From: Moraxellaceae bacterium
GTDB taxonomy: Bacteria > Pseudomonadota > Gammaproteobacteria > Pseudomonadales > Moraxellaceae
DNA: 5,731 bases
Assembly (NCBI GenBank): GCA_030684415.1
Contig: JAUXNL010000285.1
Location: 1 to 5,731, forward strand
Direction: 5' to 3'
Shown here: one piece after another, positions 1 through 5,037 of the stretch
How the letters are laid out: the number at the start of each line of letters is the position of its first letter
Position numbering within the stretch: the stretch's first letter is position 1
The notes under the pieces: model-generated
Told to the model about the DNA's origin: nothing
Database searches by the model: none
What the model saw: the letters and a program-made list of their open reading frames with translations, nothing else
Program-made: the position numbers and the translations under genes

Positions 1-1
1 G

Positions 2-1033
2 GCGCATGACATCGGCAATCCGCCCTTTGGCCATACCGGTGAGGATGCGTTGCGTGAGTGGTTTTCCGCCGCCGCTAACCTTCACTACCTTGAGCCGCTC
101 ACCCCGGCCGAGCGCCTTGACGTGCAAACCTACGAAGGCAATGCCCACGGCCTGCGCATGGTGGCCAGCCTGGAAATGCATTACAGCGAAGGCGGCATGC
201 GTCTCACCGCCGCCAGCATGGGCGCGCTGGTGAAATACCCGTGGACGGCAGCGGCCGAACCCGTACCGGAAGGAAAATCACGCAAGGGCAAGTTCAATAT
301 TTACGGCGCCGAGCGTGATTACTACGCGGTGGTGGCAGACGAACTGGGCTTGCTACGCTTGGGCGAAGAGCGGTGGGCGCGGCATCCGCTGTCGTATCTG
401 ATGGAGGCCGCCGACGACATTTGCTACGCCATTCTCGATCTGGAAGATGCCGTGGAAATCGGCATTCTCTCGGTGGAGGAGTTCGAGGCTGTGGTGCATC
501 CGGTACTGGAGCCGGAAAAGCTGCGCTCGCCTCAAGGCCCGGATCGGCGCAATGCCGACGTGATCCGCCGTTATTGCGCCGCTTTGCGTGGGATGGTGAT
601 CGGCAAATGTGTGGAAGAATTCGCCATCACCTTCATGCGTCACCATAACAACATTCTGGAAGGCGGATTGCCGGGTGGTAGCCGCGATTTGCTCGACCTG
701 GTGAGCGGCGACATCTCGCGTCTGCTCAAGGGCGCCAAAGACCTGGCCAGCGAGCGTGTCTACCGGCATCGCAGCAAAGTGGTGAAGGAAGTGGCGGCGT
801 ATCCCTGCTTGCAGCTGTTGCTGGATACGCTGGTGCCGGATGCATTTGCCTTCTGCAATGGCGACCGTCTCAACACGCGCCAGCGCACCCAGCTTGCGCT
901 GCTGGAGCGGCCATTGGTGGAGGGCGAAAGCCACTACTCGGCGTATATGAAGGTGCTGGATTACATCGGGGGCATGACCGACAACTACGCCGCCACACTG
1001 GCCAGCGAAATTTCCGGCGTCGGTATCCGCTGA
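2..1033 (+). CDS. dgt: dGTPase (deoxyguanosinetriphosphate triphosphohydrolase), 3' part
   Basis: This cytosolic HD-superfamily enzyme hydrolyses dGTP to deoxyguanosine and tripolyphosphate and so influences dNTP pools. The frame is open from the first complete codon at base 2, so the true start lies upstream; 343 residues are visible. The fragment opens with AHDIGNPPFGH, the HD metal-binding dyad (residues 2-3) and the following loop typical of Dgt. Next come EGNAHGLRM (about 45-53), where E. coli Dgt has EGNAQ as I recall it, and MEAADDICY (about 134-142), which carries the second HD-domain aspartate. The run from HPLSY through ADDICY is characteristic of the long type-1 Dgt subfamily. By comparison with E. 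coli Dgt, roughly the first 110-120 residues are missing because of the window edge, not because the gene is broken. The stop is TGA at 1031-1033. It converges on the thioesterase gene across a REP-rich gap. Family assignment is firm. Confidence 0.95.
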   Translation, partial: AHDIGNPPFGHTGEDALREWFSAAANLHYLEPLTPAERLDVQTYEGNAHGLRMVASLEMHYSEGGMRLTAASMGALVKYPWTAAAEPVPEGKSRKGKFNIYGAERDYYAVVADELGLLRLGEERWARHPLSYLMEAADDICYAILDLEDAVEIGILSVEEFEAVVHPVLEPEKLRSPQGPDRRNADVIRRYCAALRGMVIGKCVEEFAITFMRHHNNILEGGLPGGSRDLLDLVSGDISRLLKGAKDLASERVYRHRSKVVKEVAAYPCLQLLLDTLVPDAFAFCNGDRLNTRQRTQLALLERPLVEGESHYSAYMKVLDYIGGMTDNYAATLASEISGVGIR

Positions 1034-1062
1034 TACCCACGACCACCACACGCGCATGTTCC

Positions 1063-1087
1063 TGTAGGTGCGGATTCATCCGCACCT
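1063..1087. repeat. REP-like palindrome, 'GGATTCATCC' variant
   Basis: Bases 1066-1075 and 1078-1087 (AGGTGCGGAT / ATCCGCACCT) form perfect 10-bp inverted arms around two bases. The preceding TGT gives the TGTAGG head shared with the other repeats of this gap. It lies 29 bases after the dgt stop and may stabilise the dgt mRNA 3' end, but no T-run follows, so it is not a classical terminator. A diverged inverted copy is at 1250-1271. Confidence 0.75.
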
Positions 1088-1123
1088 GGGCGCCAGTCGT
1101 AGCTACGCAGTGGCGAGGGCTCT

Positions 1124-1188
1124 TGTAGGAGCGGCTTTAGCCGCGAAATGCGGCTCCCGACATCTTCGCGGCTAAAGCCGCTCCCACA
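1124..1188. repeat. REP doublet (BIME-like), copy 1
   Basis: Two 24-base REP units face each other at 1124-1147 and 1165-1188, with 23 of 24 positions complementary, separated by 17 bases. Each unit has the TGTAGGAGCGG head and its own inner palindrome GCGGCTTTAGCCGC, so the DNA can form either two small hairpins or one long cruciform. This pattern is typical of REP elements in pseudomonads and xanthomonads, which are spread by RAYT-type transposases encoded elsewhere. The position between convergent genes is usual for REPs. Confidence 0.85.
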
Positions 1189-1249
1189 GGTTCAGAGCCG
1201 ACCGTACAATTTCGGGAGCGGCAGCCCGAGCAAGGGCCACTTTCATAAA

Positions 1250-1271
1250 TGCGGATGAATCTGCGCCTACA
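1250..1271. repeat. REP-like palindrome, inverted diverged copy of 1063-1084
   Basis: The reverse complement of these 22 bases matches 1063-1084 at 20 of 22 positions. It is thus a second member of the 'GATTCATCC' variant in opposite orientation. Its inner stem is imperfect. Confidence 0.65.
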
Positions 1272-1311
1272 GAGGCAGCCGTAGCATCATCTCCGCAGTG
1301 GTGACGGCTCT

Positions 1312-1365
1312 TGTAGGAGCGGCTTTAGCCGCGAAAAGGCCTGCGCGGCTAAAGCCGCTCCTACA
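1312..1365. repeat. REP doublet (BIME-like), copy 2
   Basis: The REP unit at 1312-1335 is identical to that at 1124-1147 and faces an inverted unit at 1342-1365 (23 of 24 complementary) across 6 bases. The similarity to copy 1 extends upstream: bases 1106-1147 and 1294-1335 match at 40 of 42 positions. This shows that a cassette larger than the palindrome itself was copied. Confidence 0.85.
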
Positions 1366-1515
1366 GGCTCAGTCTGAACTATTCAGAACCTGAAGGACTG
1401 CGCCGGGTCTCAAGACGTACGCTGATGTTCAAAACGTGTGCTGACATTCAAGTCGGGACTGACAGCGATGCCGCCATCTGCTGGTGATTGCCTCAACGCC
1501 GCCATCTGTAGCAAG
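1366..1515. other. Gene-free stretch with short direct repeats
   Basis: No credible coding region is seen. The stretch holds two pairs of direct repeats. GCTGATGTTCAA (1421-1432) and GCTGACATTCAA (1440-1451) are 19 bases apart with 10 of 12 matching. GCCGCCATCTG occurs identically at 1470-1480 and 1498-1508. Closely spaced direct repeats of this kind occur at the ends of some insertion sequences such as the IS21 family, so an IS-end remnant is possible. A small RNA ending at the terminator at 1516-1537 is another option. Neither is proven. Confidence 0.4.
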
Positions 1516-1537
1516 GCCGCCGTCAGGCGGCTTTTTT
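1516..1537 (+). terminator. Rho-independent terminator, rightward
   Basis: A perfect GCCGCC / GGCGGC stem (1516-1521, 1526-1531) with loop GTCA is followed directly by six T on the + strand. It would stop rightward transcription, from dgt or from an unannotated transcript in the gap. It overlaps the last codons of the convergent thioesterase gene: the T-run is antisense to two lysine codons and the loop contains the thioesterase stop codon. No comparable T-run exists on the - strand. Confidence 0.75.
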
Positions 1538-2071
1538 GTTTTCCGGCGCGCTGTCGGCACGGTTGGCGGCGAACATGGCCTGCCAGTGCAACACACCTTC
1601 CGGCAGAGGAGGGCTGGGCTCGTCATGATTGAGGGGGCTCAGCACCAGGCCTGGCGCCACGCGTTTGCCCTTTTCCGTAAAGACAAGGCGGGCCCAAGCA
1701 TGGCTGTAAATGGTGTCGCCCACGCGAAAGGCATGCTCGATGTAGTAGTAGCGGTCGTCCCAGCCGACGATGCGCGTGTCGATTTCGAAGTGCTGGCGTG
1801 GTAGCAGTGAGCGGTAGTAACTGATGGCGATGTTGGCCACCAGAAAGTTCTGTTTGCGCCGGAACACGCCGAAGACACCGGTGCGGATGCTGTGTTCCAG
1901 CCGGGCGCTGTCCAGATACGAAAGATAGCGCGCGTTGTTCACATGCCAGTTGAGGTCAAGATCGCCAAAACGCACGCGGTGCCGGGTCGTGACCCGATCC
2001 AGCAGGTTCTTGGTGGGGTAGCGGTCCCAGCCGAAAAACAGGGTGAGCAGGAAGCGGAAAAAGGCGGCCAT
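1523..2071 (-). CDS. Acyl-CoA thioesterase, hotdog fold (4HBT_2 / THEM6-like)
   Basis: The predicted 182-residue protein belongs to the 4-hydroxybenzoyl-CoA thioesterase-like hotdog superfamily, whose members hydrolyse acyl-CoA thioesters. The helpful motif is DLDLNWHVNNARY at residues 37-49, followed by LSYLDSARLEH, which forms the start of the central hotdog helix; the Asp/Asn-x-His-x-Asn pattern is the usual active-site region. The first 15 residues (MAAFFRFLLTLFFGW) are strongly hydrophobic and might associate with the membrane, as suggested for THEM6-like proteins. The ATG at 2071 is chosen because GGAG (2078-2081 on the - strand) sits six bases upstream. An upstream TTG at 2140 would extend the protein by 23 low-quality residues, and this start would lie upstream of the predicted promoter. 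The protein ends KKAA, encoded across the convergent terminator. The substrate is unknown. The divergent neighbour acts on 3-hydroxyacyl-CoA, which fits a role in acyl-CoA metabolism. Confidence 0.85.
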   Translation of the reverse strand: MAAFFRFLLTLFFGWDRYPTKNLLDRVTTRHRVRFGDLDLNWHVNNARYLSYLDSARLEHSIRTGVFGVFRRKQNFLVANIAISYYRSLLPRQHFEIDTRIVGWDDRYYYIEHAFRVGDTIYSHAWARLVFTEKGKRVAPGLVLSPLNHDEPSPPLPEGVLHWQAMFAANRADSAPENKKAA

Positions 2072-2098
2072 GAGCGGCTCCGTGGGCAGGCAGACCGC

Positions 2099-2128
2099 CT
2101 TGTAGCGGCATCGTGACCCATGCGTCAA
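2099..2128 (-). promoter_or_regulatory. Candidate sigma70 promoter of the thioesterase gene
   Basis: Read on the - strand, TTGACG (2123-2128) and TACAAG (2099-2104) are separated by 18 bases. The -35 box matches the consensus at 5 of 6 positions and the -10 at 4 of 6. Transcription would begin near 2092 and leave a leader of about 20 bases containing the GGAG ribosome binding site. Confidence 0.5.
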
Positions 2129-2133
2129 GCGGC

Positions 2134-2162
2134 CTGACAAGGCAGGAGGGCGATGGTATGCT
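2134..2162 (+). promoter_or_regulatory. Candidate sigma70 promoter of the HSD10-type dehydrogenase gene
   Basis: CTGACA (2134-2139) and TATGCT (2157-2162) are separated by exactly 17 bases. Transcription would start near 2169 and give a leader of about 50 bases. This rules against the alternative upstream GTG-type start near 2153, which lies within the promoter, and supports the ATG at 2219. Confidence 0.6.
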
Positions 2163-2218
2163 GCCGCCCCGACTCAGCAGTCGCATCAGTAACCCCTCAT
2201 TTTTCTGAAGGTGTCAGC

Positions 2219-2986
2219 ATGGATATTTCCAACAAAGTTGCCATCGTGACCGGTGGTGCTTCCGGTCTCGGCCTTGCCACTGTCGAGGCTTTCCTCGCCA
2301 AGGGCGCCAAAGTCGCCATTTTCGACCTGAACGAAGAACAGGGTCAGAAGACCGCCGACAAGCTGGGCGCCAATGCCCAGTTCGTGAAGGTGAACGTGGC
2401 CGACGAAGCCTCCGTGCAGGCCGGTATCGATGCCGTTGTCGCCAAGTTCGGCGCCGTGCATGTGGCCGTGAACTGTGCCGGCATCGGCTCGGCTCAGCGC
2501 ACCGTGGGCAAGAACGGCCCGCACTCCCTGGAAGTGTTCAACAAGGTCATCGCCGTGAATCTGGTCGGCACCTTCAACGTCACGCGCCTCGCCGCCGTGG
2601 CCATGCAGAAGAACGAAGGCCTGGCCGACAACGAGCGTGGCGTGGTCATCAACACCGCCTCGGTTGCCGCTTTTGATGGCCAGGTCGGTCAGGTGGCCTA
2701 CTCCGCCTCCAAGGGCGCTGTGGTCGGCATGACCCTGCCCATCGCGCGTGATCTTGCCGGCATCGGCGTGCGCTGCGTGACCATCGCCCCGGGCATTTTC
2801 AATACTCCGCTGATGAACGCCGCGCCTGATACCGTGAAGCTGCCGCTGATTGAAATGACGCAGTTCCCCAAGCGCCTTGGCCTGCCGGAAGAGTATGCGA
2901 AGCTGGCCGCGCACATCGTGGAAAACACCTTTATCAACGGTGAGACCATCCGCATCGACGGTTCCATCCGTATGGCACCGAAGTGA
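2219..2986 (+). CDS. 3-hydroxyacyl-CoA dehydrogenase, SDR family, HSD10 (17-beta-HSD type 10) type
   Basis: This 255-residue classical short-chain dehydrogenase closely resembles human HSD10 (261 residues), which oxidises 3-hydroxyacyl-CoA and 2-methyl-3-hydroxybutyryl-CoA with NAD+ in fatty acid and isoleucine breakdown. Visible motifs are the cofactor-binding TGGASGLG (11-18), an acidic residue at D36 after the second strand (NAD+ preference), NCAG (85-88), N114, and the catalytic S148, Y161 and K165 within NTASVAAF...YSASK. The segments GMTLPIARDLA and the C-terminal NGETIRIDGSIRM are hallmarks of the HSD10 branch rather than generic SDRs. The ATG at 2219 has AAGG (2208-2211) seven bases upstream and starts directly with the Rossmann fold. 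It is a single-gene unit: its own promoter lies upstream and a strong terminator lies 17 bases after the stop. The exact acyl chain preference cannot be read from sequence. Confidence 0.93.
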   Translation: MDISNKVAIVTGGASGLGLATVEAFLAKGAKVAIFDLNEEQGQKTADKLGANAQFVKVNVADEASVQAGIDAVVAKFGAVHVAVNCAGIGSAQRTVGKNGPHSLEVFNKVIAVNLVGTFNVTRLAAVAMQKNEGLADNERGVVINTASVAAFDGQVGQVAYSASKGAVVGMTLPIARDLAGIGVRCVTIAPGIFNTPLMNAAPDTVKLPLIEMTQFPKRLGLPEEYAKLAAHIVENTFINGETIRIDGSIRMAPK

Positions 2987-3003
2987 TCGGCTGATCGCTC
3001 CGC

Positions 3004-3044
3004 TGCAAAAACAAAGCCCGGCATTGCCGGGCTTTGTTTTTGCA
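3004..3044. terminator. Bidirectional rho-independent terminator
   Basis: Perfect 19-bp inverted arms (3004-3022 and 3026-3044) surround an ATT loop. The GC-rich core GCCCGGC / GCCGGGC is flanked by A-rich and T-rich tails on both strands. It can therefore end the dehydrogenase transcript coming from the left and the membrane-protein/Nudix transcript coming from the right, whose last stop codon is at 3055-3057. Confidence 0.9.
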
Positions 3045-3054
3045 GGGGTCTATA

Positions 3055-3462
3055 TCAGGAGTTTTTCTGCGTTTTGCTGCCGAAATAGAAGCCAAGAATT
3101 GCGGTGAGTGCTGCTGATAGTATCGGCGGTACTTCCGCAGATGGGTCTCTTATTACGAGATAAGCAATAGTCACAGTAATAATCAAGCCAATAATTCCAG
3201 ACATCCCGCCAAGAGCTTCAAGTACATCGTATTTCTTTGATTTTTTAGAGATCATCGAAATCAAAAGAGCTTCATTCTTGCTGATATGGCAGCTTTTTGA
3301 ATCGACAAAAACATAATTATGAAATGCGTTTCCTTCTGACTCGAACCCGACAACAAATAAGGTTCCATCAAGAAAATCGTAATGAACGTTAGTGATAGTG
3401 CAGTTTGTCGCTTTTGGATTGACGTTTTTTACTTCTTCGATAGCTCTTTCGCGGGCATTCAT
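3055..3462 (-). CDS. Uncharacterised small membrane protein with a soluble N-terminal domain
   Basis: I do not recognise a named family. The 135-residue product has a soluble N-terminal part (1-78) with a charged start and alternating beta-like stretches (TNCTITNVHYDFLDGTLFVV, 19-38). Two hydrophobic segments follow (about 84-104 and 111-129), joined by a short RDPSAEVPP turn. The second contains ILGFYFGSKT, an ending seen in various small bacterial membrane proteins. The helical hairpin predicts a membrane-anchored protein with both termini on the same side. The ATG at 3462 has GAGG (3470-3473) seven bases upstream. The gene begins 22 bases after the stop of the Nudix gene on the same strand and ends 10 bases before the bidirectional terminator, so it is probably the last gene of that operon. 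It is clearly AT-richer than its neighbours: two 60-base lines counted by hand give 43% and 35% GC, against 70% for a line of the dehydrogenase. That suggests recent acquisition. It is real as a gene; the function is unknown. Confidence 0.75.
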   Translation of the reverse strand: MNARERAIEEVKNVNPKATNCTITNVHYDFLDGTLFVVGFESEGNAFHNYVFVDSKSCHISKNEALLISMISKKSKKYDVLEALGGMSGIIGLIITVTIAYLVIRDPSAEVPPILSAALTAILGFYFGSKTQKNS

Positions 3463-3484
3463 TTTTCGGCCTCAATTTTCGGAG

Positions 3485-4051
3485 TTATTTGTCCTTCACT
3501 ACTTCGGTTGTGCGCCGGAAATCGAGCTCGATGTCGCGCATGCGGAAGTGGAAGGAGCCGGTCTTTCTGTCGTCAAAGTAATAGTGCAGCGAGCGCTTGA
3601 TCGTGGGAAACGCCAGCTCGTCCCAGGGAATCTCTTCTTCGGTGAACAGGCGGCATTCCAGGCTTTCTTCCCCGACGCCAAAGACGCCATCTTTCAGTTC
3701 GGCACGGAACATCAGATAGACCTGATTGATGTGGCGGATGTTGAACACGGCATAGAGCTCGCCAATGGCGACCGGCGCGGCGGCTTCTTCGAGGGTTTCG
3801 CGGGCGGCGGCTTCGGGCGTGGTTTCGCCGTTTTCCATGAAGCCGGCGGGCAGTGTCCAGAATCCGTGGCGCGGCTCGATGGCACGGCGGCAGAGCAGCA
3901 CCTTGTCTTCCCAGACGGGCAGACAGCCACAGACGATTTTGGGGTTCTGGTAGTGCACGGTGTGGCAGTGGTCGCAGACGTAGCGTGGGCGGGAGTCGCC
4001 CTCGGGGATGCGGTGCGCGACGGCATGGCCGCACTGGCTGCAGAAATTCAT
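3485..4051 (-). CDS. Nudix hydrolase with N-terminal zinc ribbon
   Basis: Nudix enzymes cleave nucleoside diphosphates linked to another group. This zinc-ribbon subfamily is usually annotated as acting on ADP-ribose, NADH or FAD-like dinucleotides, but the substrate here is not known. The 188-residue protein has a zinc ribbon with C4, C7, C26 and C29 (CSQC...CDHC). The Nudix box runs from G70 to about A92: G70, E76, R84, E85, E88 and E89 all fit the G-x5-E-x7-RE-x2-EE pattern. The Gly that normally follows the EE pair is Ala (EEAAA), which I believe is common in this subfamily and does not by itself imply loss of activity. The ATG at 4051 is preferred over an in-frame upstream start at 4129: GGAG (4057-4060) lies five bases upstream, the zinc ribbon begins at residue 4, and the candidate -10 box lies between the two starts. 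It is divergent from a second Nudix gene and probably cotranscribed with the downstream membrane-protein gene. Confidence 0.9.
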   Translation of the reverse strand: MNFCSQCGHAVAHRIPEGDSRPRYVCDHCHTVHYQNPKIVCGCLPVWEDKVLLCRRAIEPRHGFWTLPAGFMENGETTPEAAARETLEEAAAPVAIGELYAVFNIRHINQVYLMFRAELKDGVFGVGEESLECRLFTEEEIPWDELAFPTIKRSLHYYFDDRKTGSFHFRMRDIELDFRRTTEVVKDK

Positions 4052-4104
4052 CCGGGCTCCGGGCTGGCAGGGGTGTGTGGGTGGCGGCGTGAGTGTCGTG
4101 CGCG

Positions 4105-4110
4105 AGTATA
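4105..4110 (-). promoter_or_regulatory. Candidate -10 box for the zinc-ribbon Nudix operon
   Basis: On the - strand the sequence reads TATACT, 5 of 6 to consensus, and would place the transcription start near 4098, about 47 bases before the ATG. No convincing -35 box is seen at 16-18 bases, so an activator may be needed or the site may be chance. Confidence 0.35.
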
Positions 4111-4279
4111 GCGTGGTGGTCCGGGCCAAGTGACAGCCTGCAGGTGGGGCAATGTCCGTGTGAGCGGGAGGCTATTCAGTGCGGTTGTGCCCAGCGCGGC
4201 CCTGTATGATCAGGGAGGACAAACGTCGGCAGTGCAGGGCGCAGGCCTATAAAGTGCCACCGGGAACACATGTTCAGGC
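4111..4279. promoter_or_regulatory. Divergent intergenic region between two Nudix genes
   Basis: No coding region is supported here. On the + strand there is a good -10-like TATGAT at 4205-4210 with only a poor -35 match, followed by a strong ribosome-binding-like GGGAGGA (4213-4219). No ATG stands at a suitable distance; the only start-like codon, GTG at 4232, opens a six-codon frame. A second AT-rich box, TATAAA, is at 4248-4253. These could be extra upstream promoters for the + strand Nudix gene. Confidence 0.3.
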
Positions 4280-4308
4280 TTGGGTGCGTGGGGGCGAGCC
4301 GGTACACT
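4280..4308 (+). promoter_or_regulatory. Candidate promoter giving a leaderless mRNA
   Basis: TACACT (4303-4308) is a reasonable -10 box, and TTGGGT (4280-4285) stands exactly 17 bases upstream as a partial -35. Transcription would begin about seven bases after the -10 box, at or within a base or two of the ATG at 4315. No ribosome binding site is present before that ATG. Confidence 0.5.
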
Positions 4309-4314
4309 CGCCGC

Positions 4315-4938
4315 ATGCCCGAATCCCGCCTCATCCTGCCCCAGCTCAGGGACCGCCTGCGCGACTACCGTCCTTCCCCTGACCGGGTGGATGCGGCTGT
4401 GCTGGTGCCAGTCACGGATGAGGCAAATCCGCACATCATCTTGACCCGCCGCGCCAGCCACATGAACTCCCATGCCGGTGAAGTGGCCTTTCCCGGCGGC
4501 AAGCGTGACGCAACCGACAGCAGCATCATCGCCACGGCATTGCGCGAGTCGAACGAGGAAATCGGGCTGGAAGCCGGCCAGGTGCAAATCGTTGGTGAGC
4601 TGGACGTGTTCACCTCCAAGGTCGGTTTGCGGGTGCAGCCGGTGATCGGGGTGATCACCGAGCCGCAGCGCCTGGATCTGCGGCCCAATCCGGGTGAGAT
4701 TGAAAGCATTTTCCGCGTGCCGGTGGAGTTTTTCCTGACCGAAAAAGTGTCCTACACCCACCGCTTCCGCTTCATGGGGCAGGACTACACGGTGCCGAGC
4801 TTCAATTATGACGACTATGTGATCTGGGGGCTGACCGCGTTCATGATTGTCGATCTGATGAAGCGTGCCTATGACCACGAAATCGAATTCCAATGGCCGG
4901 CCCCGATCGAGGCCGACCGCCAGCGCCGTGATGCCTGA
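4315..4938 (+). CDS. nudL: CoA pyrophosphatase, Nudix family (NudL type)
   Basis: Enzymes of this group split coenzyme A and its derivatives into 3',5'-ADP and (acyl-)phosphopantetheine. The 207-residue product carries the CoA-specific UPF0035 signature upstream of the Nudix box: ILTRRASHMNSHAGEVAFPG at residues 42-61, with the typical R-x(4-5)-H-x-G-x-V-x-FPGG spacing. The Nudix box continues as GGKRDATD...TALRESNEEIGL (61-85) with R77, E78, E81 and E82 intact; the D in place of the first Nudix Glu is also found in E. coli NudL (192 residues). I chose the ATG at 4315. An in-frame ATG at 4270 would add 15 residues lacking family character and would run through the -10 box. With the 4315 start the mRNA is likely leaderless. 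The gene is followed 99 bases later by the carbonic-anhydrase-like gene on the same strand, with a small hairpin between. Orthologous pairs occur in pseudomonads, from memory. Confidence 0.92.
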   Translation: MPESRLILPQLRDRLRDYRPSPDRVDAAVLVPVTDEANPHIILTRRASHMNSHAGEVAFPGGKRDATDSSIIATALRESNEEIGLEAGQVQIVGELDVFTSKVGLRVQPVIGVITEPQRLDLRPNPGEIESIFRVPVEFFLTEKVSYTHRFRFMGQDYTVPSFNYDDYVIWGLTAFMIVDLMKRAYDHEIEFQWPAPIEADRQRRDA

Positions 4939-4991
4939 CGGCGGTGCCGGCCGGTATGGGCGGGTATGGCCGCGCCGGGCCGTGATGTTGC

Positions 4992-5011
4992 AGCGGCTGT
5001 TCAGCCGCTTT
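4992..5011 (+). terminator. Weak hairpin between the CoA pyrophosphatase and the carbonic-anhydrase-like gene
   Basis: AGCGGCTG (4992-4999) and CAGCCGCT (5002-5009) form perfect 8-bp arms around TT and are followed by only a TTT tract. It could be a weak or partial terminator, or an mRNA-stabilising stem lowering or separating expression of the downstream gene. The 27 bases from its end to the next ATG leave room for a ribosome binding site but no clear promoter. A 10-bp direct repeat GGTATGGGCG / GGTATGGCCG lies at 4953-4972. Confidence 0.4.
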
Positions 5012-5037
5012 CCCTGTAACCACCAGAGTGTTGATTG

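Noticed and set aside
353..1057. Open frame of 234 codons antisense to dgt
   Set aside because: The composition (Ala, His, Gln rich) and lack of motifs mark it as a shadow of dgt.
1063..1365. CRISPR array
   Set aside because: The repeats are palindromic and paired head-to-head, spacing is irregular, and there are only two cassettes; they fit REP/BIME elements.
2153..2218. Upstream start for the dehydrogenase adding 22 residues
   Set aside because: It overlaps the -10 box at 2157-2162, and the extra residues do not belong to the SDR fold; the ATG at 2219 has its own ribosome binding site.
2186..2914. Open frame of 242 codons antisense to the HSD10-type dehydrogenase
   Set aside because: It has a Gly- and His-rich mirror composition, and the sense gene is certain.
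3392..4111. Open frame of 239 codons on the + strand over the zinc-ribbon Nudix gene
   Set aside because: It runs across two well-supported - strand genes and their gap, has no ribosome binding site and shows no family motif.
4052..4129. N-terminal extension of the zinc-ribbon Nudix protein by 26 residues
   Set aside because: The extension is Thr/Pro rich, precedes the zinc ribbon without family support, and its start lies upstream of the candidate -10 box; the ATG at 4051 has GGAG at good spacing.
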